Of a DNA stretch of 64,000 nt, positions 8,862 through 16,955 are shown piece by piece. The stretch spans positions 62,001 to 126,000 of the forward strand of contig CAVURO010000004.1 in the NCBI GenBank assembly GCA_963743945.1. The letters run 5' to 3'. Position numbers and translations under genes: made by a program. The notes beneath the pieces were generated by a model. The model searched no databases and was not told the origin of the DNA. It saw only the letters and a program-made list of their open reading frames with translations. This DNA is from JACOTK01 sp963743945. Lineage in GTDB: Bacteria > Actinomycetota > Acidimicrobiia > Acidimicrobiales > CADCSY01. How positions within the stretch are numbered: the first letter of the stretch is position 1; each line of letters starts with the position of its first letter.

Positions 8862-11180
8862 ATGCGCATCACCCGTCTCCATCTGCGCAACTACCGGGTC
8901 TACGAGGACGAGCTCGACCTGGAGATCCCCCCCGGGCTCGTCGGCATCTACGGCCCCAACGGCGCAGGCAAGTCGTACCTGATCGAGTCGATCCGCTGGA
9001 CCCTGTTCGGCAAGTCCCGAACGCCCAACGAGGAGGTTCGCACCGCCGGGGTCAACGGCGAGTGCGTGACCGAGGTGGAGTTCGAGCACGAAGGTCACCT
9101 GTACCTCGTTCGCCGAACCCTCAGCGGCATCAACGCCACGGTTCGGGCCGAGGCCTGGGCGGACAACCTCCAGGTCGGCGAGGGCGTTCGGGACGTGGCC
9201 CAGTACGTGCAGTCGATCCTGGGCATGGACGACGCCGCCTTTCGCTCATCGGTCTTCGCCGAGCAGAACCAGGTCGCCGCCTTCAGCCAACAGACACCTG
9301 CCAAACGTCGAGATCTGGTGTTGCGCCTGCTCGGCATCACCCCCCTCGACCAGGCCCGCGACGATGCCCGTCGCGATGCCAAGGCGGCGATGAGCGCCTA
9401 CGAGACCCTGCGCACCCTCCTGCCCGATCTCGACGAGCTGACCAGGCAGATGACCGAGGGCGCCGCTCTTGCCGACGAGGCTGCCAAGGCGGAGGAGGCG
9501 ACCGCCGAGATCCTGACCGCCGCTCGCGTCGCCCAGGATCTCGCCGAGGCCAAGGCCCGCTCGCTCGACGAGCTCGACCGCACCTATGACGAGCTCGTCA
9601 CGGCGGGGAAGGTGGCCCGCCAGGCCCACGATCAAGCCGCCGAGGAGCTGGCCCGTCTCGACAAGGAGCTGGCCGAGCTCGACGGTGCCGGCGAGGAGTT
9701 GGCCAGGCTGACCCCACTGGCCGAGGGGCTCGAGGACGTCGAGACGCAGCTTCGCCTGGTCGAGGCCGTGGTCGCCGCCGAGACGGCCCTGGCCGCCCTG
9801 CCCCTTGCCGATGCGTTGGCCGAACCCGACGAGCGGCGCCGCCAACAGTCGCAGAACGCCGCCGACGAGGCCCGGAGCCAACTCGCCGTGGCCGAGGCAG
9901 GCCTCAAGGCCGCCGAGGAGGAGCTCGCTCGAGTCGATCAGGCCCACCGGCGCTCGGCGTCGCTCTCCACCGAGCACGACTGCCCTCTGTGTGGACAAGA
10001 GCTCGGCGACGCCTTCGAGCAGGTCCAGGCCCATCGAGCGGCGGAGCTCGACGATGCCCGAGCCCGCCTGGAACGCTCCCGGCAGGTCTGCGCCGAGGCG
10101 AAGGCTCTGGCAACCCGGACGGCGAGCGAGCTCGATGCGGAGACCCGCACCTACGAGGGGGCCAGACACGCCTGGGCAGCCCACGAGGAATCTCGCCGTC
10201 GTCGCCACGATGCCGACGAGGCGCTGAGCCGAGCCCGCCACGCCCTTGCCGCCGCCGCCCCCGAGAGTGCCCTCGAGGTGGAGTCGGGCTCGACCGACAG
10301 CCAGGCGATGCTTGCCTCCTTGCGACAGGACACCCAGCGACGGCGCCAGGCAGCGGCCGACGGTCAACGGCTCCGGGGTCGCCTCGATCGACAACAGCTC
10401 GCACGCGAGGAGCGCGAACGGGCCCATGTCCGGGTGATTGAGGCCGCAGCCCAGCGCCAGGCGCTGCTCGACAAGGTCGAGGCACTCGGCTATCGGCGAG
10501 CGGAGCGGGATGCCGCGCACGAAGCCCTGCTCGAGGCTCGTCGACGCACGGAGGCAGCGGTCGCCGGCCACCAGGCAGCAGCGGTGAACGCCGGCAAGGC
10601 ACGCGCCGATGCCGATGCGGCGAGCCGGAGGCTTGTCGAAGGCCAGGACCAACACGAGCGGGTCCGGAGCGAGGCCGAACGAGCACGGCACCTGGGCCGG
10701 GCTGCGGAGCTGCTGAGCAGGTTCCGAAACACGGTCGTGGCCACGGTGGGACCCCGCCTGGCCGCCCAGGCAGCCGATCTGTTCGCCGAGCTGACCGACC
10801 ACGAGTACGACCGCCTGGAGGTCGACGCGGAGACCTACGAGATCCAGATCCGTGATGCCGGGCGCCTCTACGGCATGGACCGCTTCTCGGGCTCCGAGAC
10901 CGACCTGGCCAACCTCGCACTGCGGGTCGCCATCAGCGAACACGTTCGCTTCCAGTCGGGGGGCGCGGTTGGCCTGCTCGTGCTCGACGAGGTGTTCGGC
11001 CCCCTCGACGACAACCGCAAGGAACGCATGTTGCTCGCCCTCGAGCGCCTCAAGGGCCACTTCCGCCAGGTGCTGGTGGTCACCCATGCGAGCGAGGTGA
11101 AAGAGCAGCTGCCCAACGCCATCGAGGTCGTCAAGCTCCCCGGACGACGGGCCACCGCCCGCCTCCTGCTGACGTCCTGA
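8862..11180 (+). CDS. rad50: Rad50/SbcC-like SMC-family ATPase
   Basis: 772 residues. Walker A GPNGAGKS at residues 31-38, long Ala/Glu/Arg-rich coiled-coil arms, the zinc hook CPLC at about residues 374-377, signature motif FSGSETDLANLALRVA, and Walker B LLVLDEVFGPLDD near 705. The hook is central, as in Rad50, so two protomers can dimerise through zinc. It forms the ATP-driven complex with Mre11. It is shorter than most SbcC and Rad50 proteins, giving shorter arms. It is the last gene of the four-gene operon. Confidence 0.9.
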   Translation: MRITRLHLRNYRVYEDELDLEIPPGLVGIYGPNGAGKSYLIESIRWTLFGKSRTPNEEVRTAGVNGECVTEVEFEHEGHLYLVRRTLSGINATVRAEAWADNLQVGEGVRDVAQYVQSILGMDDAAFRSSVFAEQNQVAAFSQQTPAKRRDLVLRLLGITPLDQARDDARRDAKAAMSAYETLRTLLPDLDELTRQMTEGAALADEAAKAEEATAEILTAARVAQDLAEAKARSLDELDRTYDELVTAGKVARQAHDQAAEELARLDKELAELDGAGEELARLTPLAEGLEDVETQLRLVEAVVAAETALAALPLADALAEPDERRRQQSQNAADEARSQLAVAEAGLKAAEEELARVDQAHRRSASLSTEHDCPLCGQELGDAFEQVQAHRAAELDDARARLERSRQVCAEAKALATRTASELDAETRTYEGARHAWAAHEESRRRRHDADEALSRARHALAAAAPESALEVESGSTDSQAMLASLRQDTQRRRQAAADGQRLRGRLDRQQLAREERERAHVRVIEAAAQRQALLDKVEALGYRRAERDAAHEALLEARRRTEAAVAGHQAAAVNAGKARADADAASRRLVEGQDQHERVRSEAERARHLGRAAELLSRFRNTVVATVGPRLAAQAADLFAELTDHEYDRLEVDAETYEIQIRDAGRLYGMDRFSGSETDLANLALRVAISEHVRFQSGGAVGLLVLDEVFGPLDDNRKERMLLALERLKGHFRQVLVVTHASEVKEQLPNAIEVVKLPGRRATARLLLTS

Positions 11181-11260
11181 CCTGCCGGCCTGGTGTCGGG
11201 CCGGCCTGGTGTCGGGCCGACCTGGTGTGTGCTGACCTGGTCGTGCTGACCTGCCGGGGC
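11178..11260 (+). repeat. Imperfect tandem repeats after rad50
   Basis: A 16-bp unit, gcctggtgtcgggccg, occurs twice, followed by degenerate gacctggt/gctgacctg copies. It fills the spacer between rad50 and the RNase P RNA gene. Confidence 0.75.
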
Positions 11261-11304
11261 CGGGCGATGCGCGCCCGGGTGAGAGCTGCGATACTGGTCG
11301 GGAT

Positions 11305-11654
<350 letters not shown>

Positions 11655-11835
11655 ATCGCCATCTCCGCACCACCTCGCCGATTCCCGTCGATCTCCTGCG
11701 TCTCGGGGGCCAGGTGGCGAGCACCAACGGGCCCCAGGCCCGCCATTCCGGCGCGGTCGAGCGTCGAGTGGTCGACTCGATCCCCCCATGGTCGCGGTCC
11801 GAGAACCAGAAACCCCTTCTGCGCTGGACTTAAGT

Positions 11836-11880
11836 TGGTGGCGAGGGCCGGATTTGAACCGGCGACCTTCGGGTTATGAG
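11836..11880 (-). tRNA. 3'-half of a tRNA-Met (CAU), truncated
   Basis: On the minus strand the anticodon loop CTCATAA, the 3' strand of the anticodon stem, a variable loop, a full T arm (GCCGG-TTCAAAT-CCGGC) and the acceptor 3' strand with encoded CCA are intact. The D arm, 5' acceptor strand and 5' anticodon stem are absent: the sequence upstream of the loop cannot pair. Such a 3' half is what an integrative element leaves at one attachment site. No intact tRNA-Met is seen elsewhere in the window. Confidence 0.7.
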
Positions 11881-12338
11881 CGCCGGGGTACGTGTCGCGG
11901 ATCACAGCCCGTGTCGTGCAGTTGTTCTACCAGGGCTTTCGCGTCGATCTCCGGACCGAACGACACGGCGTGGGCTGGTGCGGACGGACTGCCGTTGTGC
12001 AGACCTGATTATAAATCGTTAGGGGATGCGATTCACGGTCGTACTCGGCCTCCATCAGTCCAGTCCAGCGCGATTGATGAACATCCGAGGTCGCGGTCAG
12101 CTCAGCGAGCAGTCCGTCTCCGACGGGCCATCGAAAGAACCTGCGAGAGCCGGTGGGTCGCCGCTTCGTACGCCGAGAGCGAGCACGTACCCGGTCTGCG
12201 GCCGTTGGCTCGCGTCGGCGCCATTTGCACGTTTGCCCAGGTCAGGCGCCGGATTCGGATCGTCGACCGGCTGCTCTCGTCGGCGCTCGTGGGCGTCGGG
12301 AGGTCGGTGCTGCGTTGACAAACGCGTTGGCAACGGGC
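11881..12338. other. Spacer without a recognisable gene (start of decayed island)
   Basis: No convincing gene. On the minus strand an open frame of 44 codons (11874-12008) has gene-like codon use (FGPEIDAKALVEQL) and takes its TAA stop from the tRNA remnant itself. It may be the C-terminal tail of a lost integrase or other island gene, but it matches no family I recognise. The short AT-richer run near 12008-12022 also stands out from the surroundings. Confidence 0.4.
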
Positions 12339-12614
12339 TCACGCGACAGTCCGCCCGAGGAGGTGGCGGTTCTTCTCGACCGACCCCGGAAGGATGGCGA
12401 AGTGGACCTGCCCGTCGTCGTCGACGGCAACGATCCGGACGACGGCCTGGCCATAGCGGTTGCCGGCGAGGAGCATCACGCCGGGACGGACACGGTCGGG
12501 ATCGTGGGCGTCAGCGAGCGTCGACCAGCCGAGGCCGTCGTCGTCCTGGGCGTTGAGATCGGCGGTGAGATCGATGTCCATCCCGGCTCCCGGGCTCGCG
12601 TGTTCAGTCCTCAT
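12339..12614 (-). CDS. Hypothetical protein, second gene of a two-gene pair
   Basis: 91 residues from ATG 12614 (or about 82 from an internal ATG). Acidic N-terminus followed by RVRPGVMLLAGNRYGQAVVRIVAVDDDGQVHFAIL, which looks like a small beta-barrel. I do not recognise a named domain. It overlaps the upstream gene by 11 bp, implying coupled translation. Small paired genes with overlap in an island invite comparison with toxin-antitoxin or other two-part modules, but no toxin motif is visible. Codon use is gene-like. Confidence 0.55.
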   Translation of the reverse strand: MRTEHASPGAGMDIDLTADLNAQDDDGLGWSTLADAHDPDRVRPGVMLLAGNRYGQAVVRIVAVDDDGQVHFAILPGSVEKNRHLLGRTVA

Positions 12615-12990
12615 GGTACGGGTTAATCCATCCCTGGTGCTCACATTTCGTGAGTCGAGCAACGCCCGTGTCGAGGTCGTCGAACGCCACCGTGAAGTGG
12701 CGAGGGTTCCGGCCTGTCGCTTGGAGTCGGAAGCCCGCTGCCCGGAGCACGCCGACCCGCACGAGAGTCAGCACCTCGAAGCGAACGAGCGGCGGCTGCT
12801 GGGCAAGCTCGTCGACGGTGATGCCACGGGCAGCGAAGACCGAGATACCGAACTCGGCGTAGATGTCGTGGTATCGCCGAGCATCGGCGCGAAGCACAAC
12901 GGCGTCGAGCTCACCTCCGCGGACCACGACGACATCGTCATCCTCGAGGTGATCGCCAACCCGGAGGTGTCGCTGCTTGGGCACTGTCAC
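12604..12990 (-). CDS. Hypothetical protein, first gene of a two-gene pair
   Basis: 128 residues. HLEDDDVVVVRGGELD, LRADARRYHDIYAEFGISVFAARGITVDELAQQ and the C-terminal FTVAFDDLDTGVARLTKCEH form a compact alpha/beta protein. I recall similar hypothetical proteins in other actinobacteria, but not a function. It has no membrane segment or signal peptide. It is the only apparently intact pair in an otherwise decayed stretch, which suggests selection for its retention or recent arrival. Confidence 0.6.
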   Translation of the reverse strand: MTVPKQRHLRVGDHLEDDDVVVVRGGELDAVVLRADARRYHDIYAEFGISVFAARGITVDELAQQPPLVRFEVLTLVRVGVLRAAGFRLQATGRNPRHFTVAFDDLDTGVARLTKCEHQGWINPYHED

Positions 12991-13098
12991 AGCATCGCCC
13001 GCAGCGCATGGACCGATCGGACATTGCCCCGCCGCCGCTCTTCGCCAGCGGCGCTCACCTTCACCTGTCCGAACATCGCGTGCGCCTCACGGACCAGT

Positions 13099-13859
13099 TC
13101 ACGTCTGCTCGCGCTGGGCGCGGTAGTACTGCGCGTCGTCCTGGCAGAGCGTCCACCAGCCATGCCACGGTTCCTCGTCGTCTCCGATGAACAGCAGTTC
13201 CGTGATGGCCGCCAGCTGCACAACGGTGCCACCAACGCTCAACAGCCCGCGGATCTGCCGATCCCGGCCCTTTGGCAGCGCCGAACGAGTCCGATTGCGG
13301 ATCTCACTATCAACGTGCTCGTGGCTCGGCCAGTCGGGGTGGAGGCGGACGTAGCCGCCGGCGAACGGGAGCGGTGGTAGCGGAAACCCGGAGATCTGGT
13401 TGTCTGCGTCCCGCTTTACGAGCGACGGGTCGCAGGACTCGAAGAACGCGTAGGCGTCCATAAGCCTGTCGACGAGCAAGCGGCCGGCGACGGCATTGTC
13501 GTAGCTGAGGGCGTAGTCGGTGTTGAGCTGACCGGCGCTTCTTGTCGTGGTGCTCGAACATCGCCGTCGGCATCAGCGCGCAGTCTGCCGGCGCGGGAAG
13601 ATCACGCAGGTCCCGTCTGGCAGACGGCTCGGGCAAGGTCGGGGTCGACAACGTCAATGTGATGCACAGCGTTGTTCCGCACTGGCGTCAAGCCCCGCAC
13701 GACCCCACCCGTGGGCGAGCCAGCCCGTGCCGCTTGGTACACGGTCCTATCTGAGGGCTCGAGGACCTCCAAGTCGATGGTCCGGACCGAGACCAAGGCG
13801 TTGTCGAGCGCATTGACGACGTCGTCGAGCTCGTCGAGCTCCAGGATGCTGCCCGGCAT
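13099..13859 (-). pseudogene. Conserved hypothetical protein, multiply frameshifted
   Basis: The N-terminal part from ATG 13859 (ELDDVVNALDNALVSVRTIDL, GGVVRGLTPVRNNAVHH) and the C-terminal part (AGRLLVDRLMDAYAFFESCD, SGFPLPPLPFAGGYVRLHPD) are collinear pieces of what looks like one protein of about 250 residues of unknown function. Between about 13490 and 13640 the reading switches frame at least three times (CVIFPRRQTA, then PTAMFEHHDKK, then SAGQLNTDYALSYDNA). The gene is broken. It lies upstream, on the same strand, of the intact 12339-12990 pair. Confidence 0.55.
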
Positions 13860-14048
13860 CGGCCCACGGAGCCGACGCGTCGTAGACGTCTCGGATACTG
13901 GTGGCCAGGCTCCGCATCTTGAGCTGGCCCTTCCCCAAGCGATCGGAGACGACCTTCACCGGGAGCCTCGGTGCTCGCCCAGAGCGGAGACGTAGATCTC
14001 CAGGCCGTTGGGATCGGTCACCAGACGACCTGCGACCAGTACGGCGCC

Positions 14049-14303
14049 TCACGCGAAGCCTTGTGCTTGTCGGGCGATAGCGGCCTTCTCGCCGGCGGTG
14101 AGTTCGGACGCGACGTTGTTGTTCGTGTTCGCTGGGTCGGTCAAGGCAGCGGAGGTGATGTGGTCGCGCAACCATTCGAGGGTCGTCTGCATTCGCGCGG
14201 CGATGCCGCCGAGGTACCGGTATTGAAGGGAGCGGAGCGTCGCGAGTTCAAGGGCGAACGACGGGAACTCAAGCGTGTGTCGCTGCTTCCAGCGCTTCAT
14301 CAA
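14049..14303 (-). pseudogene. C-terminal fragment of an OAS/CD-NTase-type nucleotidyltransferase
   Basis: 84 residues. MKRWKQRHTLEFPSFALELATLRSL and DPANTNNNVA with EKAAIARQA are the C-terminal helical signature of OAS-like and CD-NTase nucleotidyltransferases (family knowledge). The catalytic N-terminal domain with its GS and DxD motifs is absent. Just upstream, where it should be, are a small unrelated frame and a transposase remnant, so an insertion or deletion probably removed it. CD-NTases are signal synthases in CBASS phage defence, but no effector gene is recognisable nearby. Confidence 0.5.
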
Positions 14304-14317
14304 GCGGATCGTACATC

Positions 14318-14443
14318 TTGGCCACCGGTGGCGAGCTTGCCCTGGTCGCCCGTTTCCCCGACAGTGGCGAAGTCGAGATCTCCTTCGATGAGCTCGCCCG
14401 CCATGCCCAGGGTTTCGACCCCCAGTCCTTGGCCCAGGACTGA
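14318..14443 (+). other. Short open frame of 41 codons, unknown
   Basis: A TTG-started frame reading GGELALVARFPDSGEVEISFDEL then a stop. The composition is protein-like, but I recognise no family. It sits between the nucleotidyltransferase fragment and the transposase remnant and may be the tail of a deleted gene. Confidence 0.25.
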
Positions 14444-14467
14444 AAGCACGACTCTTGGCTTCGATCT

Positions 14468-14890
14468 GTGCCTCGTCCCTACCCTTCCGAGTTCCGTGCT
14501 CGGGCGATCGCGCTTGTCCGTTCCGGCAAGGAGGTCAACCAGACCGCTCTCGAACTCGAGATCTCCGCCGGGTGTCTGCACACGTGGCTTCGACAGGACC
14601 GGATCGACCGCGGCGAGATCGCGGGCACCACGACCATAGAGTCGGCCGAACGGCGCGCCGCTCGGAAGCAGGTCCGTGAGCTCGAGACGGAGCCGGCGAT
14701 CGTGAAGCAGGCCGCGAAGTTCCTCGGCCCGGGAGCCGCGGACGCAAAAGGGATTCACCCGGTGATCAACCGCCAGGCCGACACCGGGCTTCCTGCAGGA
14801 GCAGACCCGCCGCCATCTGCGACTGTTCCTGTCAGAGGTAACCGGCCTGACACTCCGCAACCCCATCGGACCCGGCCTCGTCGACGGTAG
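14468..14890 (+). pseudogene. Transposase OrfA-like remnant (IS3/IS911-type helix-turn-helix)
   Basis: The first 80 residues (RPYPSEFRARAIALVRSGKE, QTALELEISAGCLHTWLRQD, RAARKQVRELETEPAIVKQA) match the helix-turn-helix plus leucine-zipper OrfA of IS3-family elements. After about residue 80 the expected sequence gives way to unrelated Arg/Pro-rich sequence, so a frameshift has occurred. No OrfB with a DDE domain follows, and I could not find terminal inverted repeats by eye. This is a decayed element. Confidence 0.65.
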
Positions 14891-15052
14891 GATCCCTGCC
14901 ATGAGGGTCGTCGAAGAGGTCAGGACACCATCCCCCGGGAGCTGCATGACGCTCTCGGGATCGGCGCCCGGCGCCGAAGGAAAGTTCGAGAATGCACAGG
15001 CGAAACCCGATCATCCTCATCGCGCTCAGATCCTGATGACGTTGTCCTGACC

Positions 15053-15643
15053 GTGTCCCGTCGTGTCATCCTTGCCTCTGCCTCGCCCGCGCGGCTGCGA
15101 CTGTTGCAGCAGGCCGGCTTCGACGTGGAGGTCATCGCGAGCGGCGTCGCCGAGGACGAGGTCGACACCACCGACACAAGGACCGCCGTGGCAACGTTGG
15201 CCGAGATGAAGGCCCACGCCATCGCCACTCGAGTCACCGACGCACTGGTCATCGGCTGCGATTCGCTGCTCGATCTCGATGGTCGGGCGATCGGCAAGCC
15301 ACGATCACCCGCTGAAGCTGCCGAGATCTGTCGTGCGCAACGCGACCGCCACGGCACGCTGATGACCGGCCAGTGCGTCATCGACACGGTGACCGGAAAC
15401 AGGGTCACCTCGGTAGGTGAGACCCTCGTGCGCTTCGGCCATCTGAGCGACGCCGATATCGATGCCTATGTCGCCACGGGCGAGCCGTTGGAGGTCGCCG
15501 GCTCGTTCACACTCGACGGGTTCTCCGCACCGTTCATCGAGGGCATCGACGGCGACCCGAGCAACGTGATCGGCCTGTCGCTCCCGTTGCTGCGCCGCCA
15601 ACTTGCGCAACTCGACATCCGGATCACGGATCTGTGGCGGTGA
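15053..15643 (+). CDS. maf: Maf-like nucleotide pyrophosphatase
   Basis: 196 residues from GTG 15053. ILASASPARLRLLQQAGFDVEVIASGVAE is the Maf N-terminal phosphate-binding region; GCDSLLDLDG and the C-terminal GSFTLDGFSAPFIEGIDGDPSNVIGLSLP are also family hallmarks. Maf proteins hydrolyse non-canonical or canonical NTPs and act in housecleaning or septation. Length is typical. The spacer before it holds no recognisable gene and marks the end of the decayed region. Confidence 0.9.
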   Translation: MSRRVILASASPARLRLLQQAGFDVEVIASGVAEDEVDTTDTRTAVATLAEMKAHAIATRVTDALVIGCDSLLDLDGRAIGKPRSPAEAAEICRAQRDRHGTLMTGQCVIDTVTGNRVTSVGETLVRFGHLSDADIDAYVATGEPLEVAGSFTLDGFSAPFIEGIDGDPSNVIGLSLPLLRRQLAQLDIRITDLWR

Positions 15644-15691
15644 CCCGGTGGACTTGATTCGTGTGGGCTTTATTCCTGTGGCGGTGACCTG

Positions 15692-16894
15692 GTGACGGTA
15701 AGCCCGGTGGATGTGAAGCCGGTGGATGTGAAGCCGGTGGATGTGCATCACGGGGACCGGACCGTGGCGCCCCCTCCCCCGTTGAGGCTCGGACCCATCG
15801 TGGTCGACCCACCGGTCGTGCTCGCGCCGATGGCGGGCGTGACCAACGTCGCGTTCCGACGGCTGTGCCGCAGCTACGGGGGCGGGCTGTTCGTCAGCGA
15901 GATGATCGCCGCCCGAGCCCTGCTGGAGGACAATCCCAAGACCCGTCGCATGGCGTCCTTCGCTCCTGACGAGCCCGTACGGAGCATCCAGCTCTACGGC
16001 GTCGACCCCGACGTGATGACCGCTGCGGTTCGACACCTCGTCGACGAGGACGGAGCAGATCACATCGATCTGAACTTCGGTTGCCCCGCCGCCAAGGTCA
16101 CCCGCAAGGGCGGTGGTGCGGCCCTGCCGGCACACCCCTTGCTCTTTCGCTCCATCGTCCGAGCCGCCGTCACCGCAGCGGGCGCCGTGCCGATCACGAT
16201 CAAGATGCGCCTCGGCATCGACGCGGAGAACCTCACCGCACTCGCGGCAGCGGCGATTGCCGAGGATGAGGGGGCAGCGGCCATCACCGTGCATGCCCGC
16301 ACCGCCGAGCAGCTCTACTCCGGCAAGGCGCACTGGGCGGCCATCGGCGAGGTCAAGGCCGCCGTCACCTCGATACCCGTCCTGGGAAACGGCGACCTCT
16401 GGCAGGCTCACGATGCCATCGACATGATGGCCGAGACCGGGTGCGACGGGGTGGTCATCGGACGAGGCTGCCTCGGGCGACCCTGGTTGTTCCGTGACCT
16501 CGCCGCAGCGCTGCGCAACGAGCCCACGCCCGCTCCACCGTCACTCCGGGAGGTCTGCGCCATCATGGGCGAGCACGCCGTCCTGCTCTGCAACGCGCTC
16601 GGCGAGTTTGCGGCCATGAACGACTTCCGCAAGCACGTCGACTGGTACCTGGCCGGCTTTCCGGTCGGACGCAAGGTTCGTTCCGCCCTCACGTCGGTCA
16701 CGTCGCTCACCGAGCTGTGCGGGCGTCTCGACGACGTCGGCCGACGGGACATGGCCTTTCCGTCGGACGCGCTCGCCATGACCCGTGGTCCCCGCAACGG
16801 TCCTCGCCGTGTCGCCCTCCCCGAACGCTGGCTGGCGACAACCGAGGACCCCAACCCGCCTGCCGGCGCCGAGGCCTTCGCATCGGGCGGTTGA
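15692..16894 (+). CDS. dusB: tRNA-dihydrouridine synthase
   Basis: 400 residues from GTG 15692. The TIM-barrel flavoprotein core is clear: LAPMAGVTNVAFRRLCRSYG, LYGVDPDVMTAA, HIDLNFGCPAAKVTRKGGGAAL with the catalytic Cys, ITIKMRLG, VHARTAEQLYSG and GCDGVVIGRGCLGRPWLF. It reduces uridine to dihydrouridine in tRNA D loops using FMN and NADPH. The first 20 residues are an odd VDVKP repeat coded by a tandem duplication and are unlikely to be conserved. DusB is the nearest family; the exact Dus class is not certain. Confidence 0.9.
   Translation: MTVSPVDVKPVDVKPVDVHHGDRTVAPPPPLRLGPIVVDPPVVLAPMAGVTNVAFRRLCRSYGGGLFVSEMIAARALLEDNPKTRRMASFAPDEPVRSIQLYGVDPDVMTAAVRHLVDEDGADHIDLNFGCPAAKVTRKGGGAALPAHPLLFRSIVRAAVTAAGAVPITIKMRLGIDAENLTALAAAAIAEDEGAAAITVHARTAEQLYSGKAHWAAIGEVKAAVTSIPVLGNGDLWQAHDAIDMMAETGCDGVVIGRGCLGRPWLFRDLAAALRNEPTPAPPSLREVCAIMGEHAVLLCNALGEFAAMNDFRKHVDWYLAGFPVGRKVRSALTSVTSLTELCGRLDDVGRRDMAFPSDALAMTRGPRNGPRRVALPERWLATTEDPNPPAGAEAFASGG
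15704..15744 (+). repeat. 15-bp tandem repeat in dus 5' end
   Basis: Two full copies of ccggtggatgtgaag and a partial third encode VDVKPVDVKPVDV. Just upstream, the phrase ctgtggcggtgacc also occurs twice (around 15632 and 15676). Confidence 0.9.
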
Positions 16895-16955
16895 GGAGTG
16901 AAACTCAGGAGCGAAGGGTCGCCGGGGCGCATCCGATCGGTCCATTCCCGAAGGG

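Noticed and set aside
11881..12330. Possible group I intron splitting the tRNA-Met at the anticodon loop
   Set aside because: The 5' half of the tRNA (D arm and acceptor 5' strand) is not found within about 500 bp upstream on the minus strand, so an intron-split tRNA is not supported.
14891..15052. 48-codon frame between the transposase remnant and maf
   Set aside because: No domain, no ribosome-binding site of note, and it ends just before the maf GTG; treated as spacer.
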